NCBI GenBank assembly: GCA_013396635.1
Contig: WBMW01003947.1
Location: 172,079 to 236,078 of the forward strand
Length of the DNA: 64,000 bases
Direction of reading: 5' to 3'
Source of the DNA: Penelope pileata
Taxonomy: Eukaryota; Chordata; Aves; Galliformes; Cracidae
The translations under genes were made by a program, and so were the position numbers. Positions 25,099 through 37,600 of this stretch are shown here, piece after piece (the stretch's first letter is position 1; every line of letters begins with the position of its first letter). The notes under the pieces are model-generated. The model was not told the DNA's origin and ran no database searches. It saw nothing but the letters and a program-made list of their open reading frames with translations.

Positions 25099-27578
25099 AA
25101 ATGGACATTGTTTGTTATTTAGCATAGATAGTTTTGTTGTTACTCTGAAAACATTGGCACTTGGAGCAACACAATTGGAGGATTTCTTAGTTTATATTGG
25201 AAATGATCACAGTAACCTCACTGTGATAAATCTGCTTTAGAAGTATCTGTTAAGACAAAGTCGCATGAATGAATGACACTATGAAAAAAAGTGAAAGTAA
25301 AGGATGTATGCTGAAATTAAGAGTCCATGGAAAAACACAGCAAGAGGCACCTGATGAAAAGCCTCATAATTGTAATAGGAGATTAGCGGTGAGGAAATGA
25401 GACTACAAACTAGGAGATGGGAAAATAGTTCTTTGCTTTTGAGGTTTTACTGCATGGTTTTAATAAATTTATTGAAATGTTTTAAGTGTTTTTAAAATTG
25501 CTGTTGCTGTATTATGATTCACTTGATAAAAAAAAAAAAAAGGTAGCTGTCTTTCCAGCTTTTATAGGACCCTGGAATTGACACTGATGGAAAGCCCGTC
25601 AGAGCAGTTGATTTCTAGAATCCCACTAAGGGTTTGTACGTTTTGTAATGCACTTTTGTGCACTTCTACAGGTCAGACTTCCAAGGAATGCTAGCGGCTA
25701 AATGTAGTCTGACTTTACCAATCATTTAGTTGTTGAAGTGAGCTGTCCTGAATAAATAACTGAGCCTGGGAGTTTGAAAAATGAGGGCACTGTGGCTGGA
25801 ATTGAAGGCTTGGCAGAAGTATTTGTTAAGGGGGTTAACATCACAGACAAGTAATTGGTTCACATAGCAGTATTTTTTCTGACCTCAAAAAGGGAGAAAG
25901 TCTCAGTCTGTAAATTCTCCTTCAGAAGACTTTGCAATTCATGATGGCTTTATATTCTCACATTTAGAGGAAAACATACACTGTGAAAAGTCTCTTGCAG
26001 GCTCTAGGTAAATACCAGTGTTACTTTTTAATGTATTTATTTAACCACAGTAAAATTTTATCAGTTTGTTTGTCAGAGCAAATTTTAGTGCAAAAATTAT
26101 GTGAAGATTGAGATTCCCATCTCCCAGAGAATCTGGGAAGTATAAGTTTGCTGTAAACTATTGAGTGGTCTTTCTAGTCTGAAATGCATTGGAAAGGCAA
26201 AAAATCTGTGTGCTTAGTATAACAACTGTGTAGCTACTTCATTTTTAATCTTCCCTTTCCAGTTCTTCTTTTTCTTTCTTCCTTATTTTTTTTTTCCCCT
26301 AGTCATTCCAAGCTTGAATGGCAAAGGAGGTGGGGAAAGATGGAATTATTCTCTAATTACATACAGGTCTTCAATATACGTAGAATATGTGCCATTCGAT
26401 ATAATATAAATTAATTTTGAAAGAGTGTCTCTAAGACAAGAGGAAGGCAGAAATAAAAAACTTTGGTAACTGGAAATAAATCCTAGCTACTTCAAATTAG
26501 ACATATTAAAAAGAAAAAAAAAAAAAGCTGACGTTAAAAAAGTGTTGAATGAGTTTAATTTCATTCATTAAAAACAAATGAGAATATCCCTGAAAGCAAT
26601 CCCTTCTGTTTTGCAAATAATCTGAATACATAATCTGGTTTGCATGAAAGTCACCTTTGCACTAGAGCAGAGAATGACTGCAGATAGTTACCTAATGGCC
26701 AAAGAATGTGAGGTTTTCAAATGACAGCTGCAACCAGCAAAGGAGGAAAAAGCATCTACAGTGTTCTTGCCTGAAAAGGCTCCATTTAGTTTCTCATAGA
26801 GTTTGTGTTGAACTTTTTTCCTTACCTGGGAAGAACTGACACTTCCAGACAGTCCTGGAAAAAAATTAGAACTACAGTAATGGAAAAGATTTTTTACAGA
26901 AGTCAGGCATTGTAAACTGCCTAAGTTCAGTTCTGTTGTAGTCTGCGCTCTGCTTTGACTCAAAGCTTGAGGCTCCTAATTCTTTTAATTACAAATAAGG
27001 TGAAATAGTAGTTGATGATGGAAATTTTATAATAAAATGCCTTAACATTTTTAAATTATTTTATAATAATAAATAATGTGTCTCAGTTGTCTTTCAAGGA
27101 TCGGGGTTAAAACCTGATCGTCATGGGACTGACAGCAACTTTGACATCCTAAATGGGAGGATATTAAGAAGAATTTAAGGGAAAACTTGTAGGGAGATGA
27201 AGATTTGTTCAAGGTATTCTGTACTTTTAACTTCTTAGTAGAATTCTGAAATTGATACGATCAGTGATTTTCTACATAGTCCAAATATGTATGGTATAAA
27301 CATTACAATGGTTCCATAGATAAAGTGGCGTATTTTGTGACAATCTGTTTAGCAGGAGGAATATTCCTACTGTTCAGTCTAGCTGCAGAGCAATATGCAG
27401 GCTACAGACCCCTTTCCTTATGCCTTAATATTTTAGTGATTGTATCATAACTTGCATTCTAATTACCAGTTTGAGTGACTAGGAGACTTGTGAGACTGTG
27501 AGACTTCTGCACAAAATATTGCTGGTCAGACTTTACACAGCAGATGACGGGAAAATTCCTTGCAGTAAATAACACAAA
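25099..27578. other. Unique AT-rich DNA
   Basis: No gene recognised. It contains a 14-A run near 25530-25543, a 12-A run near 26515-26526 and a small perfect inverted repeat (TCCCAGA at 26122-26128, TCTGGGA at 26132-26138). The open frame at 26688-26963 (minus) has no recognisable content. Confidence 0.5.
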
Positions 27579-27706
27579 GTGATATTCAAGACCCATCTGG
27601 ATGCCTACCTGTGCGACGTGCTGTGGGGAAGCTGCTTTTGCAGGGTGATTGGACTCGAAGGTCTCTAGAGATCCCTTCCAACCCCTACAATTCTGTGGTT
27701 CCGTGA
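27579..27706 (+). mobile_element. CR1 LINE 3' tail
   Basis: About 128 bp. It begins in the last ORF2 codons (ATATTCAAGACCCATCTGGA), runs through GGTCTCTAGAGATCCCTTCC and ends with ATTCTGTGGTTCCGTG. The CR1 end repeat is slightly decayed. Truncated, no coding potential. Confidence 0.9.
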
Positions 27707-29321
27707 AGTGAGACTACACGCAGAATGTATGCTTGAATCCCCCAGATGTTTTGCAGTCCTAGAATGAATAAGTAGGCACTAATGAGGTTTCTTCATATTG
27801 TTCTGTTACGTTCCATGAAGTTCTATTCTTTTACAGGAATTTATATACCCCCCTCTTTTTTTTTTTTCAGATTCTGCTTTCTTTTGAAAAAAGAAATGAA
27901 TTTTATATAAATATAGCATGCTTATCTAATTTCCCCATATATAGTCTGAGGGAATCTGGCAGTCATAAAAAATTAAGTTACTTAATATAGTTCAGAAAAC
28001 ATTTTTGACAAAAAAATAAAAACTCATTTGTGTACTTACTTAAGAAGGCACATTCTAAATTAAACACTCAGATTTACCTCTCTCTTATGATGCTTTCTAG
28101 TCCAATGCTTTTAGACTATGCCCTCATTTTATAGCTTCATCAGAATGACTTTGACCTTTTCTTTAACCACAGTTGCAAAGGGCAGATGAATATTTTAAAT
28201 CATTCTTCAGTTCTCTATTCCTACATGAAAAGAGGAAATGAAAATGTGTTTTTCTCAATTTTTTTTTTTGTTGTTGAACCTGCCGCATTTTTACTTTCAT
28301 CTTCACTATGTACTTTTCTTTATTTGCCAGCTTTAGTAAATAATTGTGAATTTTGGAGTATTATCCACATACTAGTTGAGAGAACTGACATACTATGCAG
28401 TTTGGTAAATTTAAGCCATATCTAAAAATATTGTGTGGTCAGCTTTTTAAAAGTTCCTAAACTAGTGCCAATACATGAGAGTAAATTTACATATCACAAA
28501 ACTATGCAAGAAAGGAGAAAATGAGAGTGGTAAAGGGACAGGTCCTTCTGTGTATATACTGAAAAAGTGTTGAGATCAGTCATGTATTTCTCAGTATAAC
28601 TGATTATTATATTCTGGCCTAAGTGCTGTACAGAATTGTTTAAGTGCCTAATGCCTATTGATTTTGCTACAGGAAGTTATCTTCCTAAATTGGAGGATGG
28701 AATCAAATTCTCCAGTGCCTTGCTTAGCAGTCAGTACTTTAATTTTCCATGAGAACAGTCTGAAGAGAATCCAAAAAAAGGTGTTAGTTTTCAGAAGCAG
28801 TAAAATGGAGATGAAAAATTAATTTACTTATCTGATTCTTTTTTTTTCTTTTCCCATATCTTATAACTGCTGAATGTAGACCAAGTTTCTTTATGCTCAA
28901 TACCTTAGCTGCCATGTTTTATAGATTAATGTTGCACAGCTAAATAAATACATCTCTATACCACTATCTGCCTCACAACTTGAAGAAAATTTTGATTTTG
29001 ACTTGACTTCTGATATACTATGCCTACTCCCTATGCTGCTGATCAATACTCTGTCATTAACTTAATATGTTTTCCTGTCTGTTATCAGTCATTATTGTCT
29101 ACCTATGTCTGTCTCTTTTCTTTAGATTCTTAAGTCTCTGAGAGTAGTAAGTCTCTGAGAGTAGGATTTGAATATTTAAGTTCTGCTTACCAGCTAACAC
29201 AGTAGACTTATGGTCCCTAATGCAGAAAAATAGAAAAATAGTAGTGCTGATAACACTCAGAGGCCCATGAGATGTTGTGTAAGTGTTGGCAGCAGTTATT
29301 CTTAAATCTGAAACATATATA
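27707..29321. other. Unique AT-rich DNA
   Basis: No gene recognised. Polypyrimidine runs occur at about 27850-27869 and 28839-28855. A perfect 17-bp tandem duplication lies at 29131-29164. Confidence 0.5.
29131..29164. repeat. Perfect 17-bp tandem duplication
   Basis: TAAGTCTCTGAGAGTAG at 29131-29147 is repeated exactly at 29148-29164. Perfect identity points to a recent slippage event. Confidence 0.95.
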
Positions 29322-29868
29322 CAGGCTGCTCCATAATTAATCCCTCCTATTTTATTATATTGGCCCACAACTTCAGAAGCAGATGGTGATATGGCAGAAG
29401 AGGTTGAACTTTCCCACTGGTATTCCATTGCATTTGGTTGCTTGCGTGACAGATGGCAGCAGAGAGGCAGTCTGACCAACTGGCATCTGACATGGAAGTG
29501 CCGATGAAGCAAAGGCGTGTCATTGAATTCCTCCATGCAGAAAAAATTGCACACATTGCCATTCACTGATGCTTACTGAACATTTGTGGAGACCAAATAG
29601 TGTCTGTGAGCATAGTGAGGCAGTGGGTGGTGCGTTTCAGCAGTGGTGACAGAGACAGTGGGGCACCTCCACTGGTGCAGGTTTTTATAGGTGCGGCATG
29701 CAGGATCTTGTTCATAGCTGGCAAAAATACATAGCTAATGGTGGTGACTGTATTGAAAAAGAGTGTTTTGTAGCTGAGAATTTGCTCTATCAAACAGTGT
29801 TACTGTGCTCTTTACTGCAGTTGTAGGTTCCATGGAAATTAATAGGAGGCATTACTTTCAGAGTGACC
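29322..29868 (+). mobile_element. Mariner copy 3, internally deleted
   Basis: A 547-bp copy flanked by TA at 29320-29321 and 29869-29870. The right end is well preserved (GGCATTACTTTCAGAGTGACC); the left end is decayed. The transposase frame starts at ATG 29492 and reads MEVPMKQRRVIEFLHAEKIA before a TGA at 29567-29569 (codon 26). Beyond the stop the frame continues into a helix-turn-helix-like part (WVVRFSSGDRD) and then jumps to the 3' terminal region, skipping the catalytic domain. Deletion structure and size nearly match copy 1, so both probably descend from one deleted master. Non-autonomous. Confidence 0.92.
29492..29640 (+). pseudogene. Mariner transposase N-terminal remnant
   Basis: The best-kept start of the transposase gene in the window. 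The DNA-binding N-terminus is readable for 25 codons, then TGA at codon 26, then about 25 more recognisable codons. The same TGA is found at the matching place in the copies at 8280 and 47848. The catalytic DD(E/D) region is absent because of the internal deletion, so no active protein is possible. Confidence 0.8.
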
Positions 29869-31150
29869 TATGTATATTTCCCTTCCGTACATCTTGTAAT
29901 TATGTCTAGGTCATTTGCTCCTTTCATTAGCTTACAGTTGTTCTTTTAAATTTTTGATATATTCATTTATTAATCATAAATGAACGTTTGTGTTACTTGC
30001 CTGCAAAATAATTTTGAAAGAAGTTGAATGGAATTGGTATTACTCTTTCTAACAGAATGATAGGGGTGAAGGTAACTGCAGATGTCATTACTGAATGATT
30101 TGATGCAGAATCACATATACTCAGACAACTTTATGAGGATTTCTATGTAACCCAACTGACCTGTCATGTTTAACCTCCATTGACCAGGATAATCTATTCC
30201 CTTTTTTTGCCATCGTTATCATAAAACAGTATCTAGGCTAAATTCCCCTGGCTGCAAACTAAGTAACCTTCTTGTATAACCTTGAAGGGCATGGATAACA
30301 ATATATCAGTGTAATTTCTGCAGTACTGGAAAAGCCAACAAATACTGTTTCTTTTTCTCTATCTTCAATTTTGAGATTAAACATCGCCTTTCTTTATGAA
30401 TCAAGTTGATACTGTTTTTTCTTCTTCATAGTCCACACTTTAGTCACTCCATTAATGCACAAAGGTTATTTGAAGTGGACGTCACATGATGACCTTACAG
30501 AATATCAATTTTGTGTATTTTTTAGTGCAAAATATGGTGCTAGAAGTGGTACAAGTGTTACAAAGAAGAGTTGATATTGATCCTTCAGCTCAAGGTGCTT
30601 CGGGCTACTCTTCTCATCTTTCTTAAAATATGGTGCTCTGGACTGGTGTGTTGTTCAAACTATGGGCCTCCATAGTTCAGATTAAAGAAAAGAATTGTGG
30701 TCCATTGCTGTTACTGAAGCATAAATTCAAAATATTGTTATTAATGTTTAAAATATGAATACCTATAAGACAAATCTATTTATGGGTGGTTCCAATTTTG
30801 GACATAGACACTGCATATTCTCGAGGTATACAGAAAAATTAACCAAATTTGATTTACCTTTTGTGATGCAGATTTACTCTGGACTGCAATCGTCCTAGTC
30901 TGTTTCTTGACATCGGTTTGTAAAGAGTCATCTGTCAGGTTGAATAGATTTTATGTTTTACTCTGAAAAGTTATTCTTTGATGTAACTTCAGGTCTACAT
31001 CAAAGATGAATGATCCTATATATTTAAAACTACTCAAATAAATAATAAAGCAGTGTGGACCAGCTTTGGCCTTCACCACAAAAGCATGCTGTTCTAAAAG
31101 AAGATAGCATTAAGCATTTTCCAACTACATTGCTTAAACTCACAAATGGT
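29869..31150. other. Unique AT-rich DNA
   Basis: No gene, RNA or transposon recognised in this stretch. Confidence 0.5.
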
Positions 31151-31379
31151 AAGTTTAGATTAGATAGTAGGATGAAATTCTTTACTTGGAGGGTTGTGAG
31201 GCAGTGAAACAAGCTGTCCAGAGGAGCTGTGGATGCCCGATACCTGGAGGCATTCAAGGTCAGGTTGGATGGGGCCCTGAGCAACCTCATCTAGTGGGAG
31301 ATATACCCAGGGGGCAGAGGGGTTGGAACTAGATAGTCTTTAAGGCTGCTTCCAACTCAAACTATACTATGATTCTATC
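31151..31379 (+). mobile_element. CR1 LINE 3' fragment, ATTCTAT-end type
   Basis: About 229 bp from the end of ORF2 (the phrase GATGAAATTCTTTACTTGGA, then GAGGCAGTGAAACAAGCTGT) to a 3' end reading ACTATGATTCTATCA. The end repeat is of the ATTCTAT type, unlike the ATTCTGTG ends of most other copies here, so it belongs to a different CR1 subfamily. Truncated and non-coding. Confidence 0.88.
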
Positions 31380-33126
31380 ACAGAACACAATAACTCTTAA
31401 AAGAAAGAGGAAAGTGTCAGAAGAAAAGCTAGGAAAATCTGAAATTTAATCAATATTGGTCAGGTCCATCAAATCAAATTCTGAAGTGATGTTTAAACTT
31501 GCCTTAGATCACACAATAAATGGTACACCTAACCATGCCCTTATTCCTGATATATGTGCCACTTCCAAAGCATAAAGCGTTGCAGATACTGTATACACTA
31601 GACATTTAGAACAAGGAATCTGACATTGAAAATGAAAAAAAATAGAAAAAAAGATTTATTTAATTATAATCACTCTGCGATTCCTCTTACAACAGACCTA
31701 CAAACCCCCAAGGTACATGCCACGTTTGATTTCTCACCCTCAGCTTAGACTTCTACCAATTTACCAGTCCATTGTATTTTCTTTTGATAGTTTGCCTGAA
31801 GAAATTAAAATGTTTTCCTTCTTAGTTCCCACTTACTTCTTTTTTAAGATACCAAAGACTGTGGTATAGTTTAATTAAATGGAATATTATTGATGAAACA
31901 GCCCCAAACTTGAAAGCAATGATAATTAGATCAAGAAGTTATCTCAGGAGCACTTGTAAAACTATTTAGCAGGACATAATTTTCTTGAGCTACTGAAAAT
32001 GTACCTCCGTTTACTTGCTTCCTTTCCTTTTCACTGTGGAAATTATGAAAATGAACCAATGTGATCTTTAAAGTGTTAATTTCTCTTTGCTGCATGTGCT
32101 TGCACTCTCATGTACACATACATATGCATTGTAGGCTTTTTTCATGTTATTTTTTTAATCTTCCAGGCTGTGTCAACTTATATTTAAGTCTGTGGCTCTG
32201 GAAGCACTGACATGTTTCTTTATTAGGTTGTAATTCCAGAATGTCCTAAAGTTTACAGAAAAAAAGCACTAGAGTATTAATATTTTTTGGGGGGAGAGGA
32301 TTGTTCATATTCTTGTTCCTACTACATTGTAAAAAATTTGATAAGGGACAAGGTTTTGGTATCTTCAGTTACATGTTATGAATTCAGTATTATCCACCCT
32401 GCCCTCAATTGTTTTAAAACAATTGAGCTTATCAAATTTCCCTTGTCTACCTGGCCAGCTGTTTTCTGTGTTTTCCCTCTCTAAAATGTAAGTTTTTTTG
32501 ATACAGCAGCTGTCTCCCACATTTTTACACAATATTAAGTGCAACAATTCACTGGAGCCTATGAGAGTTATAGAGTACAAATTTTAATTTAGAAAATTTA
32601 TTCAGTTGATCTATTGTCATGTTGGCCTTTTTAGTCTTTTTACTATATGTAATCCTTTGTCATTTTTTTTTTCTTTTTGTAAATACTGTTCAAAGCCAAA
32701 TTTACTTGTCTCTTCCTAGTAACATATTCATTCCCTTGAAGTTGGGAAAAGGTGGTGAAGAGGAAGATAGGAGGATGTGAGGGACATCCAGTCTCTAGTT
32801 ATATTTTTTTGCTGAAGTTAAGCAGAGAACAGTATCCTTTACTCTCATTTGCAGAGAGCTGTGCAGGTCAGCTAAAGCATAGGCAGCATCTACTTTTTGT
32901 TCATTTCACTGTAATGTTTTGTATGCTTTCTCCAGGAGGAAATACGTGTGTTTTGCGAATTAGGCCCACAGTACATATCAGATCTTTTTTTGGCTTTGCA
33001 GACTGTATTTTAAAAGTGGTAGCTTATCTCTTAGTGGCGGAACTGTTCGCTTCAATTCAATGCAGTTATGGTTTCCCAGAGTGTATAAAATATCACATGT
33101 ATGACCTCATGTGATACCTGCCATCC
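31380..33126. other. Unique AT-rich DNA with a perfect palindrome
   Basis: No gene recognised. A 120-codon plus-strand open frame at 32752-33114 has no recognisable domain and is likely fortuitous. The only clear structure is the palindrome at 32404-32427. Confidence 0.5.
32404..32427. repeat. 24-bp perfect palindrome
   Basis: CTCAATTGTTTT is followed with no spacer by its exact reverse complement AAAACAATTGAG. The flanking bases (C on both sides) do not extend it. Each arm contains CAATTG, and ACAAT/ATTGT is a SOX-type core. It could be a dimeric binding site or simply an AT-rich coincidence. Confidence 0.97.
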
Positions 33127-33507
33127 TAGAATCATAGGATCATCAAGGTTGGAAAAGACCTCCAAGATCATCTTTTCCAACTGCCAACCTACTGCAGAGA
33201 TCACCCACTAAACCATGTCCCTCAGTTCCACATCCAGATGTACCTTGAACATCTCCAGGGTCAGTGTCTCAACCACTTCCCTGGGCAGCCTGTTCAAGTG
33301 CCTGACCACTCTCTTGGAGAAGTTTTTCCTAATACCTAACCTGAACGTTCCCTGACACAACTTGAGGCCATTCTCTCCAGTCATAGTGCTAGTAACTTGG
33401 TAGAAGAAGCTGATCTCCACCTCACCACAATCTCCTTTCAGGTAACTAGAGAGTGCAATAAGGTCTCCCCTGAGCCTCTTCTCCAGACTAAACAATCCTA
33501 GCTCCAT
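33127..33507 (-). mobile_element. CR1 LINE 3' fragment
   Basis: About 380 bp, reverse-oriented, with the 3' end at the left (AGAATCATAGGATCATC). The minus strand keeps an open frame over its whole coding part (33208-33507). To the right the CR1 match ends abruptly after the codons for the ELGLFSLEKR phrase, giving the 5' truncation point. Confidence 0.92.
33208..33507 (-). pseudogene. CR1 ORF2 C-terminal fragment, 99 codons open
   Basis: The frame reads MELGLFSLEKRLRGDLIALS near the start and later IRKNFSKRVVRHLNRLPREV, the diagnostic C-terminal end of the CR1 ORF2 endonuclease/reverse-transcriptase polyprotein. The catalytic domains lie upstream and are missing. The frame is open although the element is dead, which suggests a moderately young insertion. 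Confidence 0.85.
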
Positions 33508-34552
33508 GCCAGCATCCTGGCTGAGCCACCAGAGGGGTTAGGCAGGAGAAACCTCCAGAGACGGAAATGTAAGGCTGTACAGTATCAACTGCAAAGGTTT
33601 AATTCTGTAGCTGGAATTTTTGCAGAAATCTCACATGATCTCTGAAGTTGGAAAAATCAGATCCACTGGTCACAGGTCCATTTACTGCCTCTAGTTATTC
33701 ATTAAAAGTAATTTTCAGAGTTTTTAAGGAACCATAGAGAGGATACATTCTGCATTTAATTATCTTGTCCCAGACTAACAACAAAAAGGTTTGTATGCAT
33801 TCAAATGCAAGAAAATTAAATGAAATTCAGGAAATTGTGTTTCATAGCTTTATTAGTCTGTGTGATTCACTACTGCAGGAGATTATTTAGTCAAATGCAG
33901 TAGCGAATTCCAAATGATGCTGCATATTTTTAGAAAGCAGCGATAACATTTTACCACTGAGCATAACAGGAGAGATAGAGCCAGATAACCAAATGCCAGC
34001 TGATTTTCTGCAGAGTCTGTGTGAGGATTTCCCTCGCCCACACACGTAATGCAGCTCACAAGAGGTTCTTTTTGGAAATAACCAGGACTGGGACTTTCCA
34101 GCCTATTTCAAAGCAAAAAAAAAGTAGTGGTGCTGCCCCAGTTTTAGCAACTATGGCTGCTAGGAAATATGACTTTTACAGTGAGAAAGAATAGTAAATG
34201 AAAGTCTGTACAGTATTGCCCTCTTACAAACTTCAGTTCGTGAGTGTTGTTGCTGTATATTTTACTGATATAAATAATAATATTTTATAATATTATAATA
34301 TATACATAGTTTCCTTGCAATCTGTAAATAATTTTTCTCCTGAAGTGGAAAAAATGTAAGCATATACAATTGCATAGGACTGATAAGGCAAAAAATTTAG
34401 AGCTCATTGTTACTGGAGGTTATTATTGTCATTGTCATTATAGGTGTAAAACAAAGCTTGTTTTTTTCCTTATGGATCATTTAGAGAAAGAAATATTTAT
34501 ATTTTGGGGATGAGTCTATATAAGAGATGGGGACACTGATCCATTCATGAAT
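33508..34552. other. Unique DNA
   Basis: No gene recognised. A region near 33950-34080 is less AT-rich and holds a CACACACGTAATG phrase; it could be conserved but shows no coding frame. An AT-only stretch lies near 34268-34305. Confidence 0.45.
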
Positions 34553-34650
34553 GTTTACCTGCTTTAGCAGGGGGTTTGGGCTCAATGATCTCTAGAGGTC
34601 CGTTCCAACACCTACAATTCTTTGATTCTGTGTGATTCTGTGATTCTGTG
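34553..34650 (+). mobile_element. CR1 LINE 3' tail with extended end repeat
   Basis: About 98 bp, from CCTGCTTTAGCAGGGGGTTT through TCTCTAGAGGTCC to an extended 3' repeat (TTTGATTCTG TGTGATTCTG TGATTCTGTG), about three copies of the CR1 terminal octamer. Confidence 0.9.
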
Positions 34651-37600
34651 TTATTGTTTTGTTTACAGAATTTCTTTTATCTTCATGTCAATATTTTAGA
34701 TATTGAATAACTCTTTGGTCAGTTTGGGTCAGCTGCCCTTTTCCTATTGCCTCCCAGTTCCCTGTGCCCCTCGAACCCCTTCTCTGGCAGAGCAATATGA
34801 GAAGCTGAGAGACTGAAATGTTCTTGGCACTGTTCAACACTGCCAGGAAACAAGTATAAACAATCAGTATGTTATCTGCTTTGTTTCTTCTACAACCAAA
34901 ACATAGACTCATACCAGACACTATGAAAAAGGCAACTTCTATCTCAGCTAGAAACTAAGATATTATTTTAATTTTTTCCAGGACTTTGATACATACAGGC
35001 CTTAATAGCCCACCGTCACATGTAGCTCTCCAAGCAATGATAATGGAATTGCAGTGAGCTAGGGAGCTGTGACCTTCTTTTTCTGATGAAAAATTATCTA
35101 CTCACGCTTACAATTTGCATAAAATACTTGCTTTCACCAGATAGACTCTGAGAACTTAGTCACATCTATCTCTCCTAAATGCTCAAAGGACCAAACTTTC
35201 AGATGGCAATTATATATATATTATTTGACCCAAAGGCTAAGTTTTATGGTGAAGGCAGCAATCATGACAGAAACAGTTTGAAAAAGAAAACCTTCCAGAA
35301 TGTTGAGAAGGAAGCTCAAATTATCATTAAAAGAAAAACTGCAGAATCAATGTGAAGACACCAGCAAAATAAATTGTAGCTTACTGGTAAATAATTTATT
35401 GTTATAAGCATCTTGGCTGAGTGAAGATGTTTGTTTTTAAAATGCCTTTCTTTGTTTGTTATAAGAAAAGAGAATTTGCTGATACATCTAAAGCTTGTTT
35501 ATCTGAAACTCCTCTTTTAGAAGCTCAAACTGATCTTGCATATAATACTTTCTATGTTTGTTGTTGATTTCCCTTTCACCACCTCTGCATCTCAGGCCGT
35601 AGCTGTACAAGGATTTGGTGATTTTTTTTAATGTTTTTTTTATTCTTTAATAAATTCTAGTAATTCTCTAGTAAATTCTAATCAATAAAATAAAGTTCTG
35701 CATTTATCATTGTACCCTAATGATAGTGGTATTTTGACTCTTAGTTATTAGTGGATTCTTTTTTTTCTCTCTCTCAAATATGTTTGGAAACATGTTTTCT
35801 GACTTTTGTTTCATGTTGTCTCTCATCATATCCCTTTCCTCCCTGAATTCTTTTCTCCTAGTACATATTATTATTAATTTCTGACTTTGGTTCTGTGTAG
35901 GTAGAATTTCAGATCATACAACTTGTATTAGAGCTCCATCTGCTGTAGGATGCCCCTGTAATTTATTCTGGTTGGTTATTTACAATACATAATTCAGCTT
36001 TATTATGAAGCTTTATCTTTTAAATTTTACAGCTATTACACGGATGTGCAAGATGAATCAGATCATGGAATTTAGTCCCAGTAAATTAGGAAATAATGGA
36101 TAGGAATTTTTGTTTAAAGGATGTAGGTGGAACTCATGCAGTTAGTCAATGCAAATTTAAAGCAAAAAAATTTCAAGATGTTTTACTAACTCAAGTTCAC
36201 TAGAATTTCTATTTATTTGCTTTTTAAAATGATTTATTGATGCTATGTACCTTCAGTGTGAAACTGGGAGCTGTTAAAAGGTAAGATACCAACACAGTTT
36301 CTCCTTGATTGACAGTAAGTCTGAGTCATTCACGGATCCCTATTTAATCTTGGCATGGCATCTAGACTAGTCTGTACTTTAGAACAATGGAAAGATTTCC
36401 CTTTGAGAAATAATTTTTGAGACCTCCAACAGCTCTTTGTATCTGATCCAAGGATCTAGTAGCAGACATGTCAGTGAGAAGTTAAAAATATTTTAGTTCA
36501 GAAGAATGATATATAAAACAATTAAAATTATTTTCTGATCCAAAATCATGCTGATTTATATATTAAATATTTGCCTTTTTCTCTTTCCATAATGTTTTTT
36601 TCTGTAAATGTTTGCAATTGAGTTGATGCTACGCACACCTACATGATGCATTTGTAAGAGGCAATCAAGAAGCAAAGAAGTGTAATTTCCTCCTCCTCCT
36701 TTAGCAGTCTCATGCTAATAATGTTGTTTGAACATATTTAAGGAAGAATGATAATGCCAAAATCAATTCTTTGTTAGGCTGTAGGACATTTTCAAGTATT
36801 TTTTTAATAATAGATATTTTTAAATGCCCTGATCTCTCTTCTCTTCAGAGTTTGCCAAAATTGCTAGAACCTCTGTCTTGTAAAAATGTCTTTACCATCT
36901 TCTCAACCTGTCAAACTGAGAAATCTGGAATTGCACCACAGAAATAAGCTAAATTGAAATGATTTCACTTTGTGAGAAAAAAAAAGAAAAATATTTGTTT
37001 ATCTAGTTTAGATTTTTGATAACGCATGGAGAGTTGAAAGGCTAAGCCGGTGATCCTGACTGAAGAGAGAAGTTCTGTTCTTCTAAGTCCAGTAGTTTCT
37101 TAAGATTAACTCCTATGGCAGAGCAATGACATATGCAAGAATCTGCTTTGGCAAAGGAGGAAAGAGGATTGAACTCTGAAATAAAACATAGTCAACTTTA
37201 ATTTGCCAAATAATTTATCAAGTCTTGTCTGAGAATTCACAGTCATCTTCTGCATGCAGGTAAGGTGAAGTACAGGATGATCCCTCTGCTTTGAAATGAA
37301 GGAATATCTTGAGAGAAGGGAGACTAGCTCTGGTCCTATAACATTAATGCAGAGAACACCTACACAAAAATGTGTTACCTATCAGATACCTTGAAAACCC
37401 TCAGCCACTCTTTATTAGAAACCTTGTATTCAAACTTGCTTGTGCATCAGCAATTTTAAGCATAGACAACTGTCTGCAATATTTTTTTGGTTAGGTCTTA
37501 CTTTGAGTGTATTAGAAAGATAAAATTTTATGAAGGGAAACAAAAATATCTTGGTCAAACAGGAAAAAATAATTATGTCATACAAGTGGAAATAAATTGT

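Noticed and set aside
29099..29566. 155-codon minus-strand open frame
   Set aside because: Mostly antisense to mariner copy 3; no recognisable protein.
32752..33114. 120-codon plus-strand open frame
   Set aside because: No domain, no promoter or splice context, ordinary AT-rich composition; consistent with chance.
33506..33560. Possible continuation of the CR1 at 33127 beyond 33507
   Set aside because: Sequence after the ELGLF codons does not match the next CR1 segment seen in other copies, so I placed the truncation there.
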